A stretch of 5,347 bases of DNA. Origin: Xanthobacteraceae bacterium (GTDB lineage Bacteria; Pseudomonadota; Alphaproteobacteria; Rhizobiales; Xanthobacteraceae). Below are positions 1 to 5,347 of the stretch, piece after piece. Every line of letters begins with the position of its first letter. Within the stretch, counting starts at the first letter, position 1. The stretch is taken from assembly GCA_030037185.1 (NCBI GenBank), contig JASHRR010000786.1, positions 1 to 5,347 of the forward strand, given 5' to 3'. A model generated the notes under the pieces. The model was not told the origin of the DNA. It made no database searches and saw only the letters and a program-made list of their open reading frames with translations. The position numbers and the translations under genes were made by a program.

Positions 1-102
1 CAGAACGGCGTCATAAATCGCCATCGCCTCGGCGAGACGGCCTTGTCGATGGAGCATCTTAGCCTGCTCCAGTTGCCGCGTCGCGTCTTGGCGAATATTC
101 AT
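1..102 (-). CDS. TPR-repeat protein, N-terminal fragment (runs off left edge)
   Basis: The minus strand reads open from an ATG at 102-100 to the window edge, giving 34 codons that begin MNIRQDATRQLEQ. Residues 10-34 fit a tetratricopeptide repeat: the helix A pattern A-x-x-L-H, then G21-R22, E25-A26 and Y30 at the usual TPR spacing. The start is well constrained, because an in-frame TAA lies at 108-106, one codon upstream of the ATG. An internal Met16 is the only other ATG. The Shine-Dalgarno signal is weak (GAAG about 8 bases upstream). The gene is transcribed away from the recombinase. Its repeat resembles those of the GT41 protein encoded at 1339-3288, so it may be another TPR glycosyltransferase, TPR sulfotransferase or TPR adaptor. 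Only one repeat is visible, so the enzymatic part, if any, cannot be named. Confidence 0.72.
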   Translation of the reverse strand, partial: MNIRQDATRQLEQAKMLHRQGRLAEAMAIYDAVL

Positions 103-372
103 CCGTTAAGCTTCGACCAGTGGCACTCGGAGGCAGAGAGTCGTTCTAAACTATCTGCGAAGCTCACCGATACCACAAAACGCGGGCGGATTTGGTATTG
201 GATTTGCATTTCATGGCCGGGGGCGATGGTGCGACGTGTTGCCAGCATCCTATTGCGCCCGTCCGGTTAGCCCCACTTTGCCAAACGCCGTCAGGAAGAC
301 TGACTAGGGGCCGAGCACGGGACCCGAACATGGGCGGCGCGTTTTGTAGATATGGCTGAACGAAAGTTTTAA

Positions 373-426
373 TTTTTGCACAAAAATATTGACTTTGATT
401 TATCGCGTTTTATCCTGTGCGAAAAA
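373..426. repeat. Inverted repeat flanking the recombinase promoter
   Basis: TTTTTGCACA at 373-382 is mirrored by TGTGCGAAAAA at 416-426, with one extra base in the right arm. The arms enclose the -35 and -10 boxes. This geometry would suit an operator for autoregulation or a recombinase binding site, but no function is shown by the sequence itself. Confidence 0.4.
389..416 (+). promoter_or_regulatory. Predicted sigma70-type promoter of the recombinase
   Basis: TTGACT at 389-394 (5 of 6 matches to the -35 consensus) and TATCCT at 411-416 (4 of 6 to the -10 consensus) are separated by 16 bases, in an AT-rich stretch. Transcription would start near 423, leaving a short leader before the ATG at 452. 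This position also argues against starting translation at the TTG at 389, which lies in the -35 box. Confidence 0.5.
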
Positions 427-451
427 TATGAACAAAAGTCGATGGTTGGAA

Positions 452-1000
452 ATGACTGTCTACGGCTACGCTCGCGTTTCGAGGGACGGCCAAACCTTGG
501 CGGCACAAGACGCGGCCTTGCACGCGGCCGGCTGCGCCAAGGTCTACAGCGAGAAGGTTTCGGGCGCTGCCACCGACCGCAAAGCTCTCGCCAAGGTGCT
601 CGCGGTCTTGCAAGAGGGCGACACGCTGATAGTCACCCGCCTGGACAGGCTGGCACGATCGACGCGGGACTTGCTCAACACGCTCGACACCATTACCAAA
701 AAGGGTGCCGGCTTTCGATCACTGGCAGACGCTTGGGCCGATACCACTACGCCGCATGGCCGCTTGATGCTGACGGTGCTAGGCGGGCTTGCCGAGTTCG
801 AGCGCGAACTGATCCGTGCTCGCACTGGCGAGGGTCGTGCACGTGCCAGGGCCCGCGGCGTGCACATGGGGCGTCCTCCCAAGCTCACACCGCATCAACG
901 GCAAGAAGCGCTCGCCCGCCGTGATGCCGGTGAGAGCCTGTCGGATATTGCCCGCACGTACGGCGTGGCCCACACGACGATAGCGCGGCTGTCAAGCTGA
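452..1000 (+). CDS. Serine recombinase, resolvase/invertase family
   Basis: Complete 182-residue site-specific DNA recombinase. The N-terminal catalytic domain (about 2-125) begins VYGYARVS, with nucleophile Ser10 and Arg8. Arg43 and the block RLDRLARS at 63-70 (Asp65, Arg66, Arg69) match the active-site residues of gamma-delta/Tn3 resolvase and the DNA invertases. The long dimerisation and DNA-binding helix E lies at about 111-136 (GGLAEFEREL onward, ending in an Arg/Ala-rich run). A C-terminal helix-turn-helix (about 160-181, GESLSDIARTYGVAHTTIAR) would bind site half-arms. Length is normal for the small serine recombinases. I chose ATG 452 because family members start within a few residues of YGYARVS. 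ATG 428 would add MNKSRWLE, and TTG 389 overlaps the promoter. It is intact and probably active. No transposase or cargo gene typical of Tn3 elements is adjacent, so its substrate is unknown. Confidence 0.93.
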   Translation: MTVYGYARVSRDGQTLAAQDAALHAAGCAKVYSEKVSGAATDRKALAKVLAVLQEGDTLIVTRLDRLARSTRDLLNTLDTITKKGAGFRSLADAWADTTTPHGRLMLTVLGGLAEFERELIRARTGEGRARARARGVHMGRPPKLTPHQRQEALARRDAGESLSDIARTYGVAHTTIARLSS

Positions 1001-1018
1001 CCCCAACAGAGAAAACAA

Positions 1019-1192
1019 ATGACAGAACATATGGTGCGCGCTGCTAACCCCATGACGCTTAACGCGTGCGCCTCCACGACAAAGACGGAAGCCCTTGGCG
1101 TGCCAGGGGGCCGAGGCCAACGAAAGCCGCACTTACAAGCGCAGCCCCGAGAGACGGATCAACAGCACGGCGCTGTGGCGGTCTCGGTTTGA
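1019..1192 (+). CDS. Possible small ORF downstream of the recombinase, 57 aa
   Basis: An ATG at 1019, 18 bases after the recombinase stop codon, opens 57 codons (MTEHMVRAANPMTLNACAS...) and ends at TGA 1190-1192, which is part of the short repeat at 1187-1218. The peptide is hydrophilic, with no signal peptide, membrane segment or recognised motif, and its C-terminal half is rich in Gln, Arg and Gly. The upstream AGAG is a poor ribosome binding site. It could be translated with the recombinase as part of the same mobile unit, or it may be a chance ORF in the 3' flank. I do not recognise a family. Confidence 0.25.
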   Translation: MTEHMVRAANPMTLNACASTTKTEALGVPGGRGQRKPHLQAQPRETDQQHGAVAVSV

Positions 1193-1223
1193 CACCTGTC
1201 CCTTTGTAATTATTGACAGGTGT
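1187..1223. repeat. Short repeat with 9-bp inverted arms, copy 1
   Basis: ACACCTGTC at 1192-1200 and GACAGGTGT at 1215-1223 are perfect inverted arms around a 14-base AT-rich spacer. Bases 1187-1218 recur at 5014-5044 in the same orientation, with a single C deleted. The arm-spacer-arm size (32 bp) is in the range of a serine-recombinase crossover site, and it lies about 190 bases past the recombinase stop. The site also carries two TTGACA hexamers (1189-1194 and 1213-1218) pointing toward the glycosyltransferase gene. Confidence 0.7.
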
Positions 1224-1338
1224 AGGCCAGTTGCCGGTGGTCGAGTCCAACGCTCGACCTTGCTTGGCGTGGCTCGGCGCCGTCGACTGAAGCGATCATG
1301 CTCCGGGCGCCGGCTGGGCTGCAAAATGAGGAGCGGGT
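1193..1338. other. Leader region upstream of the glycosyltransferase gene
   Basis: Non-coding stretch between the repeat and the GT41 start. It contains a short hairpin, GGTCGAG at 1239-1245 with CTCGACC at 1253-1259 and a 7-base loop. No T-run follows, so it does not look like an intrinsic terminator. No convincing -10 box pairs with either TTGACA of the repeat, so the promoter of the downstream genes is unassigned. Confidence 0.4.
1328..1333 (+). promoter_or_regulatory. Ribosome binding site of the GT41 gene
   Basis: GAGGAG lies 5 bases before the ATG at 1339. It is the strongest Shine-Dalgarno match in the window and fixes this start. Confidence 0.75.
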
Positions 1339-3288
1339 ATGGATCCGAGGCTGCTCGAGGCGATTGCAGCGTTCCAATCCGGACGCCTCGATCATGGCGA
1401 GGCGCTGCTTCGCGACATTATACGCCGTCGCCCCCAGGACGTGGACGCGCGGCGGCTGATCGGCTTCGTCTGCGCCCAGACCGGCCGTCACGCGGAGGCG
1501 CTCGAGAATTTTGATCTGACCCTTCGCCTCGTTCCCAGGCAGCCGCAGATTCATTACATTCGTGGCATGTCCTTGCTGGTTCTCAATCGATTCCGCGAGG
1601 CGCTAGAGAGCTTCGATAAGGCATTGGTGGTCGACGGCCCCCAGGCCGACACGTATGTCAATCGCGGCGTGGCGCTGCAGCGGCTGCAGCGCCATCAGGA
1701 GGCGATCGCAAGCTACGACCGGGCGATCGCGCTCGACCGCCGTTTCGTCCTCGCGCACACGAACAAGGCTGCGGCGCTCGACGAGCAGGGCAGGCTTGCC
1801 GAAGCGCTCGCGAGCTATGAGGATTCGCTCAAGGTTCTCGCGACCCCGGACGCGTGGGCCGGCCGCGGTACCGTGCTGCAGAAGATGCGCCGCTTCGAGG
1901 AGGCGCTCACGGCGTTGAAGCAAGCCTATGCGTTGGAGGCGTCGCGTCCCTATTTGCAGGGCCAGATATTGCATCTCAAGATGCATATCTGCGACTGGGA
2001 GAGTTTTGCGCAGGACTGCGAGCTCGTTCTCGAGAACGTCGACAAGGGGCTGCGGGCGGCGGTGCCCGGACACATCCTGGCGATTCCGTCGAGCGCGCAA
2101 CAGCAGCAGCGCGCCGCCGAGATCTACGCGCACGACAAATATCCCGCACGGCCGGCCCTGCCGGCGACGGCGCGATCGCCGGACAAGCGCAAGATCGTCG
2201 TCGGATACTTCTCGTGCGATTTCCGCAACCATCCGATCGGCCAATTGACCGCCGGGCTGTTCGAGCATCACGATCGCGGCGCGTTCACGGTTGTCGGATT
2301 CGCGTACGGGCCGCAACACGATGATTACTATTCGCGTCGCATCGCGCGCTCCATGGATCGCTTCATCGACGTCTCGTCGATGTCGGACGCGGAGGCGGCG
2401 GCGATGTCTCGTTCGCTCGGGGTCGATATCGCGGTCGACGTCACCGGCCAGTCGGTCAACGCACGATTTGGGATTTTCGCCGATCGCGCGGCGCCGGTCC
2501 AGGTGACGTATCTCGGCTATCCGGGGACGTCCGGGTGCTCGTTCTTTGACTACGTCATCGCCGACGAGGTGGTCATCCCACGCGAGAATGTCCGCTTCTT
2601 CACGGAGCGGCCGATTTTCGTTCCGGTCAGCTATCAGGTCACTGATTCGGCGAGAGCCCCGGTCGCGGAACCGCAACCGCGGCCGGCATATGGCCTGCCG
2701 GAGAGGGGGTTTGTGTATAGTTGCTTCAACAACGGCTACAAACTGACCCCCGACGTATTCGCGATCTGGATGCGCCTGTTGCGGCGCGTCGAGGGCAGCG
2801 TGCTTTGGCTGCTGGCGAACAACTCGACTTTCGTCACGAATTTGCGCCGGCGAGCCCAAGAGAGCGGCGTGGCTCCCGAGCGGCTTGTCTTCGCCGAACG
2901 GGCTGGACTGCGAGAGTACCTCTCGCGTCAGCGATGTGCGGACCTTGCATTGGATACGTTCTACTATAACGGTCATACCACCACCTCGGACGCTTTGTGG
3001 GCCGGGTTGCCGGTCGTGACAATGAAAGGCGCGACGTTTGCCGCGCGAGTGGCCGCGAGCTTGCTTCAAGCTATCGGGCTTTCTGAGCTCATCACCCACA
3101 CGGCGGAAGAATATGAGGAGCTTGCATTCCGCTTGGCGACGGAGAGAGAGCTGTTGGACTCGATCAAGCAACGACTGCTCCGCAACAGGGTGGCCAGTTC
3201 GTTATTCGATACCGCAGCCTTCGCCAGACATCTGGAAGCGGCATATCGAACGATGGTGCAGGATGTCCTCCCCGTCGGTGAACAGTGA
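1339..3288 (+). CDS. TPR-domain GT41 glycosyltransferase (OGT/SPINDLY-like)
   Basis: Complete 649-residue protein combining protein-binding repeats with a family 41 glycosyltransferase domain, probably cytoplasmic. Residues 3-203 form about six TPRs with a regular 34-residue period (turn positions near 15, 49, 83, 117, 151 and 184). A linker follows to about 283, then the catalytic region (284-640). It contains DFRNHP with His298 (counterpart of human OGT His498), the YLGYPGTSG block at 391-399, FNNGYK with Lys468 (counterpart of OGT Lys842, which contacts the nucleotide phosphates), and NGHTTTSDALWAG at 544-556 with Asp551 (counterpart of OGT Asp925, nucleoside binding). Family members transfer GlcNAc or fucose from nucleotide sugars to Ser/Thr. 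The sugar and target of this bacterial member are unknown. No signal peptide or membrane segment is seen. The block at 367-375 reads VDVTGQSVN, where relatives usually have a G-H/Y-T motif. It is likely co-transcribed with the methyltransferase that follows. Confidence 0.93.
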   Translation: MDPRLLEAIAAFQSGRLDHGEALLRDIIRRRPQDVDARRLIGFVCAQTGRHAEALENFDLTLRLVPRQPQIHYIRGMSLLVLNRFREALESFDKALVVDGPQADTYVNRGVALQRLQRHQEAIASYDRAIALDRRFVLAHTNKAAALDEQGRLAEALASYEDSLKVLATPDAWAGRGTVLQKMRRFEEALTALKQAYALEASRPYLQGQILHLKMHICDWESFAQDCELVLENVDKGLRAAVPGHILAIPSSAQQQQRAAEIYAHDKYPARPALPATARSPDKRKIVVGYFSCDFRNHPIGQLTAGLFEHHDRGAFTVVGFAYGPQHDDYYSRRIARSMDRFIDVSSMSDAEAAAMSRSLGVDIAVDVTGQSVNARFGIFADRAAPVQVTYLGYPGTSGCSFFDYVIADEVVIPRENVRFFTERPIFVPVSYQVTDSARAPVAEPQPRPAYGLPERGFVYSCFNNGYKLTPDVFAIWMRLLRRVEGSVLWLLANNSTFVTNLRRRAQESGVAPERLVFAERAGLREYLSRQRCADLALDTFYYNGHTTTSDALWAGLPVVTMKGATFAARVAASLLQAIGLSELITHTAEEYEELAFRLATERELLDSIKQRLLRNRVASSLFDTAAFARHLEAAYRTMVQDVLPVGEQ

Positions 3289-3360
3289 CAAAAGCGGGCT
3301 CGGTGCCGCCTATTCTCGTCTCAGTCCCGAGCGCGAAACTCACCCTAATTCGGCGGCACG

Positions 3361-3366
3361 GAAGGG
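3361..3366 (+). promoter_or_regulatory. Ribosome binding site that decides the methyltransferase start
   Basis: GAAGGG (GGAAGGG if the preceding G is counted) lies 5 bases before ATG 3372. The alternative in-frame GTG at 3285 overlaps the glycosyltransferase stop but has only a poor upstream purine stretch. Confidence 0.5.
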
Positions 3367-3371
3367 ATCAA

Positions 3372-4133
3372 ATGTTCCTCAAGAAAGTCCCCGTGCAGGA
3401 ACGCGAGCGCTGGCGTGTTCTTCAGGAACGCTCAGCTGGCAACGGTCAACCATATGCCATCGCCATGTCGGGCTGGGATTCGGCCTCGTCGCTCCATCAA
3501 CTTGTGACCAAGGCCTTCATGCGGGCGCTAGCGAACGACAGCAAACTGCCGCAGGCAATCCGCGACATCGTTGGGATGTCTGGGCAAACCTACCGCTCAT
3601 TCATCAACAATCTGATAGAGAGCTGCCCCGATGCCCGCTATCTCGAAATTGGCTCATGGCAGGGCTCGACTGCGGCGGCGGCACTTTACGGCAATGCTGC
3701 AAAATGCGTGTGCATCGATAACTGGTCGCAATTCGGCGGGCCGAAAGAGGCGTTCTTCGGCAATATTGCGGGCGTACGTTCGGATAAGGTCGACTTCAAA
3801 TTCATCGAACAGGATTTTCGAAAAATCGAATATGGGTTGATTGGCCGCTTCAACATCTACATGTTTGACGGTCCACACGCCGAAGTTGACCACTACGACG
3901 GGATCATCTTGGCGCAGCCCGCGCTGGACAAATCCCACATCCTAATTGTGGATGATTGGAACTGGACGTCCGTCCGCAATGGGACCCTGCGAGCGCTCGT
4001 GGACGCCAAATGCTCAATCGACTCTTGGATCGAAGTTCGCACTACCTTTGATGATTCACATCCGCGTGTCGCTTTCCAGGATAGCCATTGGCACAACGGC
4101 TATTTCATCGCCGTATTGGAGAAGCCCAGCTGA
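3372..4133 (+). CDS. Class I SAM-dependent methyltransferase
   Basis: Complete 253-residue protein with a Rossmann-type methyltransferase core. The SAM-binding motif I is LEIGSWQGST at about 91-100. The CIDNW strand at 114-118 supplies the acidic residue expected to contact the SAM ribose. Later motifs are FDGPH at 165-169 and IVDDWNW at 192-198, a set I associate with the Methyltransf_24-like group often found near glycan genes. No signal peptide or membrane segment is seen. The start at 3372 is chosen from the GAAGGG site. A GTG at 3285 would add 29 residues of atypical sequence and overlap the upstream stop as GTGA. The 83-base gap and shared strand suggest one operon with the GT41 gene. 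The acceptor is unknown: a sugar of a surface glycan, a glycosylated protein or a small molecule are all possible. The fold is secure, the substrate is not. Confidence 0.85.
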   Translation: MFLKKVPVQERERWRVLQERSAGNGQPYAIAMSGWDSASSLHQLVTKAFMRALANDSKLPQAIRDIVGMSGQTYRSFINNLIESCPDARYLEIGSWQGSTAAAALYGNAAKCVCIDNWSQFGGPKEAFFGNIAGVRSDKVDFKFIEQDFRKIEYGLIGRFNIYMFDGPHAEVDHYDGIILAQPALDKSHILIVDDWNWTSVRNGTLRALVDAKCSIDSWIEVRTTFDDSHPRVAFQDSHWHNGYFIAVLEKPS

Positions 4134-4709
4134 ACCAGTAAACCGCTCGAGGTGCGCGCAGCGGTGGCGCTATACGCCCCCGTTGCCGCCGCGCTCCCCG
4201 AGCAACATAGGGTTGGATGGGCCCAATGTGTCTTGAGGCCCGCTGGGAGCATTTCCCGATTGGTTGAACAACTTGAAATTGAAAGAGGTTGCGTTAGGAA
4301 TATCAATGACTTGTGCTGCAGGAACGCCAACCGTCAGCTTTGGCCCTTGTTACTTGCGATAGGGAAGCTGGACCCCGTTGGGGTGGCCTGATCTCAGGAG
4401 GGACGAGTGCTGACGACGGCCCGCCTGCCTTGCCTCCGCATTTCCCTCACCGCGCCCGCTGCCCCTCAGGCCCGGGGAACCAGACGGGCCCCGGCTCCCA
4501 GCCCCGGGCATCCCAAAGGTGCCGCCAACCTACCAGCGGGCACCGCGAACGCCTGTCAGCGGCGCTCCTAGGAGTCCTGGCCACCTTTTGGGGATACAAG
4601 GGCCCTCCCCGCCCGGTTGGTCGCGACCGCCCGAGACCCTGACGGACCTGCCGGACCCCAGGCCTCTGCGGGTGCCAGATCGGTCCAACACCCAACGACG
4701 CCTAGACGG
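4134..4709. other. Long intergenic region, GC-rich and palindrome-rich on the right
   Basis: No convincing gene is visible on either strand. Reading frames exist only because stop codons are rare in GC-rich DNA. The left part (4134-4400) is of ordinary composition and shows only small inverted repeats, such as ACCCC/GGGGT around 4375-4387. From about 4400 the composition shifts. Bases 4441-4500 are about 77% G+C by my count. Self-complementary segments include GCCCGGGG 4470-4477 with CCCCGGGC 4502-4509, a competing GGCCCG 4469-4474 with CGGGCC 4485-4490, the palindrome CTCCTAGGAG 4565-4574, and AGGGCCCT 4599-4606. It could be a structured RNA, a dispersed repeat or a decayed element. I do not recognise tRNA, tmRNA, RNase P RNA or SRP RNA signatures. 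Confidence 0.5.
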
Positions 4710-4737
4710 CCCCCGGCGTCGGCACGTCTGCCGGGGG
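4710..4737 (-). terminator. Strong GC hairpin downstream of the porin
   Basis: CCCCCGGC at 4710-4717 pairs perfectly with GCCGGGGG at 4730-4737 across a 12-base loop. Read on the minus strand it begins 28 bases past the porin stop, the usual place for a terminator. No T-run follows the stem, so it may instead stabilise the 3' end of the mRNA or act with Rho. Confidence 0.55.
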
Positions 4738-4764
4738 TCTGCTGATCGGCTTCGAACTACAAGG

Positions 4765-5347
4765 TCAGTACAGGAAGTTGCGCTGGATGCGGAACAAAGC
4801 GCTGTAAACGTTCTGGTTATCGATGTTGTAGAGGCCGCTCGGCCGGCCGAGGGCGTTCGATTGGAACACCGTACCAAGCCCGCCCAAAACGGCCGTGCCG
4901 GCAAAAGCCGTATTCAGACGAATAAACGACAGATCGAAACCGATATCGATATCCGGCACCGGGTTCCACATGGTCCGGGTGCCCAACTGCCACCAACTCG
5001 AGTTGGGGTTGCAGTTTGACACCTGTCCTTTGTAATTATTGACAATTGAAGGCGGGTTCGTTTGCGTCGTCGGGAAGCCCGGGCTGTTCGTATTCGAGAA
5101 CATCGAATTAGTGCCAGCACTGAACCCGACAGGCCCAAACCCCGCCGGGTAGGTGCAAACCTCAGCAATCGCCTGACTTCCCCAATCGGTTCCCAGCAGG
5201 CCGCCATAGACGGATGTCCTCCATTGCGGAGTCCACACGTGTTCATAGTAGGAGACAGCGCTCCAGTCATGCGTGAGAAAAACCGGGGTGTTGGTGTTAA
5301 AGATGCCATCGACCAGAAAACTGTATCCCACATTGTTGCCGGAACCA
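4765..5347 (-). CDS. Outer-membrane porin, Omp2b-type, C-terminal part (runs off right edge)
   Basis: The minus frame is open from the window edge to TGA at 4767-4765, giving 193 residues. A GTG inside (5331) encodes an internal Val, and the five codons before it (GSGNN) continue the protein, so the true start lies outside. The sequence has the alternating, aromatic-rich strands of an alphaproteobacterial 16-strand trimeric porin: YYEHVWTPQWRTSVYGG (in-window residues about 33-49), NCNPNSSWWQLGTRTMWNPVPDIDIG (about 111-136), and a last strand NVYSALFRIQRNFLY. It ends on an aromatic residue, as outer-membrane barrels do for BAM recognition, here Tyr in place of the commoner Phe. Such porins form general diffusion channels for small hydrophilic solutes. 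Residues 101-111 are encoded by a copy of the short repeat found near the recombinase. No functional link to the glycosyltransferase operon is implied by the opposite orientation. Confidence 0.88.
   Translation of the reverse strand, partial: GSGNNVGYSFLVDGIFNTNTPVFLTHDWSAVSYYEHVWTPQWRTSVYGGLLGTDWGSQAIAEVCTYPAGFGPVGFSAGTNSMFSNTNSPGFPTTQTNPPSIVNNYKGQVSNCNPNSSWWQLGTRTMWNPVPDIDIGFDLSFIRLNTAFAGTAVLGGLGTVFQSNALGRPSGLYNIDNQNVYSALFRIQRNFLY
5014..5044. repeat. Short repeat, copy 2, inside the porin coding sequence
   Basis: These 31 bases match 1187-1218 in the same orientation, except for one missing C in the CCC run. The outer part of the right inverted arm has diverged (GACAATTG where copy 1 has GACAGGTG). 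In the porin frame it encodes I-VNNYKGQVS-N, just before the conserved NCNP strand, probably in an extracellular loop. The reading frame stays open throughout. Confidence 0.7.

Larger units (their letters stand above)
103..451. other. Divergent intergenic region
   Basis: This stretch separates the leftward TPR gene from the rightward recombinase. I see no convincing coding sequence on either strand. Its last 90 bases or so are clearly AT-richer than the rest of the window and hold the recombinase promoter described separately. For the leftward gene I found only a weak promoter-like arrangement, so its promoter is unassigned. Confidence 0.6.

Noticed and set aside
43..270. 75-codon plus-strand frame at the left end
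   Set aside because: It overlaps the antisense of the TPR start and has no protein-family features. The minus-strand frame is the better explanation.
1095..1514. 139-codon plus-strand frame across the GT41 start
   Set aside because: It runs out of frame into the GT41 coding region, with no motif and no ribosome binding site.
1603..3171. 522-codon open frame on the minus strand, antisense to the GT41 gene
   Set aside because: It has no recognisable domains and its Arg-rich composition is typical of the reverse frame of GC-rich coding DNA. The plus-strand gene has conserved motifs throughout.
3285..3371. N-terminal extension of the methyltransferase from GTG 3285
   Set aside because: The added 29 residues do not look like part of the fold, and a better ribosome binding site precedes ATG 3372. 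Translational coupling through GTGA is still possible.
4375..4400. Small hairpins as a terminator for the GT41-methyltransferase operon
   Set aside because: Stems of only 5 bp, no T-run, and about 240 bases past the stop codon.
4447..4695. 82-codon minus-strand frame in the GC-rich intergenic region
   Set aside because: Rich in Gly, Arg, Pro and Trp with no recognised fold. It coincides with palindromes that would force such composition by chance.
4519..5019. 166-codon plus-strand frame overlapping the porin
   Set aside because: It is antisense to clear porin sequence and crosses the GC-rich palindromic region. Its composition is Pro/Arg-rich with no motif.
1..5347. tRNA, rRNA or CRISPR array
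   Set aside because: No T-loop plus acceptor arrangement, no rRNA-like segment and no regularly spaced repeats were seen on reading both strands.

Overview
The window looks like an accessory stretch of a high-GC alphaproteobacterial chromosome, most likely Bradyrhizobium or a close relative in the Nitrobacteraceae. The main reasons are the C-terminal half of an Omp2b-type porin, the GC-rich codon use, and a small serine recombinase of a type common in that group. This assignment comes from recognising protein families, not from a database search.

Layout, left to right: (1) Bases 1-102, minus strand: the first 34 codons of a TPR protein that leaves the window on the left. (2) Bases 103-451: a divergent intergenic region with an AT-rich end that holds a plausible sigma70-type promoter flanked by an inverted repeat. 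(3) Bases 452-1000, plus: a complete 182-residue resolvase/invertase-family serine recombinase. (4) Bases 1019-1192, plus: a doubtful 57-codon ORF that stops inside a short repeat with 9-bp inverted arms (1187-1223). A near-identical 31-base copy of that repeat lies inside the porin coding sequence (5014-5044). (5) Bases 1339-3288, plus: a complete TPR plus GT41 (OGT/SPINDLY-like) glycosyltransferase of 649 residues with a good ribosome binding site. (6) Bases 3372-4133, plus: a class I SAM-dependent methyltransferase, probably co-transcribed with the glycosyltransferase. (7) Bases 4134-4764: about 630 bases without a convincing gene. Its right half is very GC-rich and palindrome-rich and ends in a strong hairpin that probably terminates the porin transcript. 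(8) Bases 4765-5347, minus: the C-terminal 193 residues of the porin, whose beginning lies outside the window.

The coherent functional unit is the glycosyltransferase-methyltransferase pair. It is plausibly a small module that modifies proteins or surface glycans, with another TPR gene reading away on the far side of the recombinase. The recombinase and its downstream repeat look like a small mobile or recombining unit lodged between the two TPR genes. The most unusual observation is that the repeat next to the recombinase recurs, in the same orientation and in frame, inside the porin gene about 3.8 kb away.
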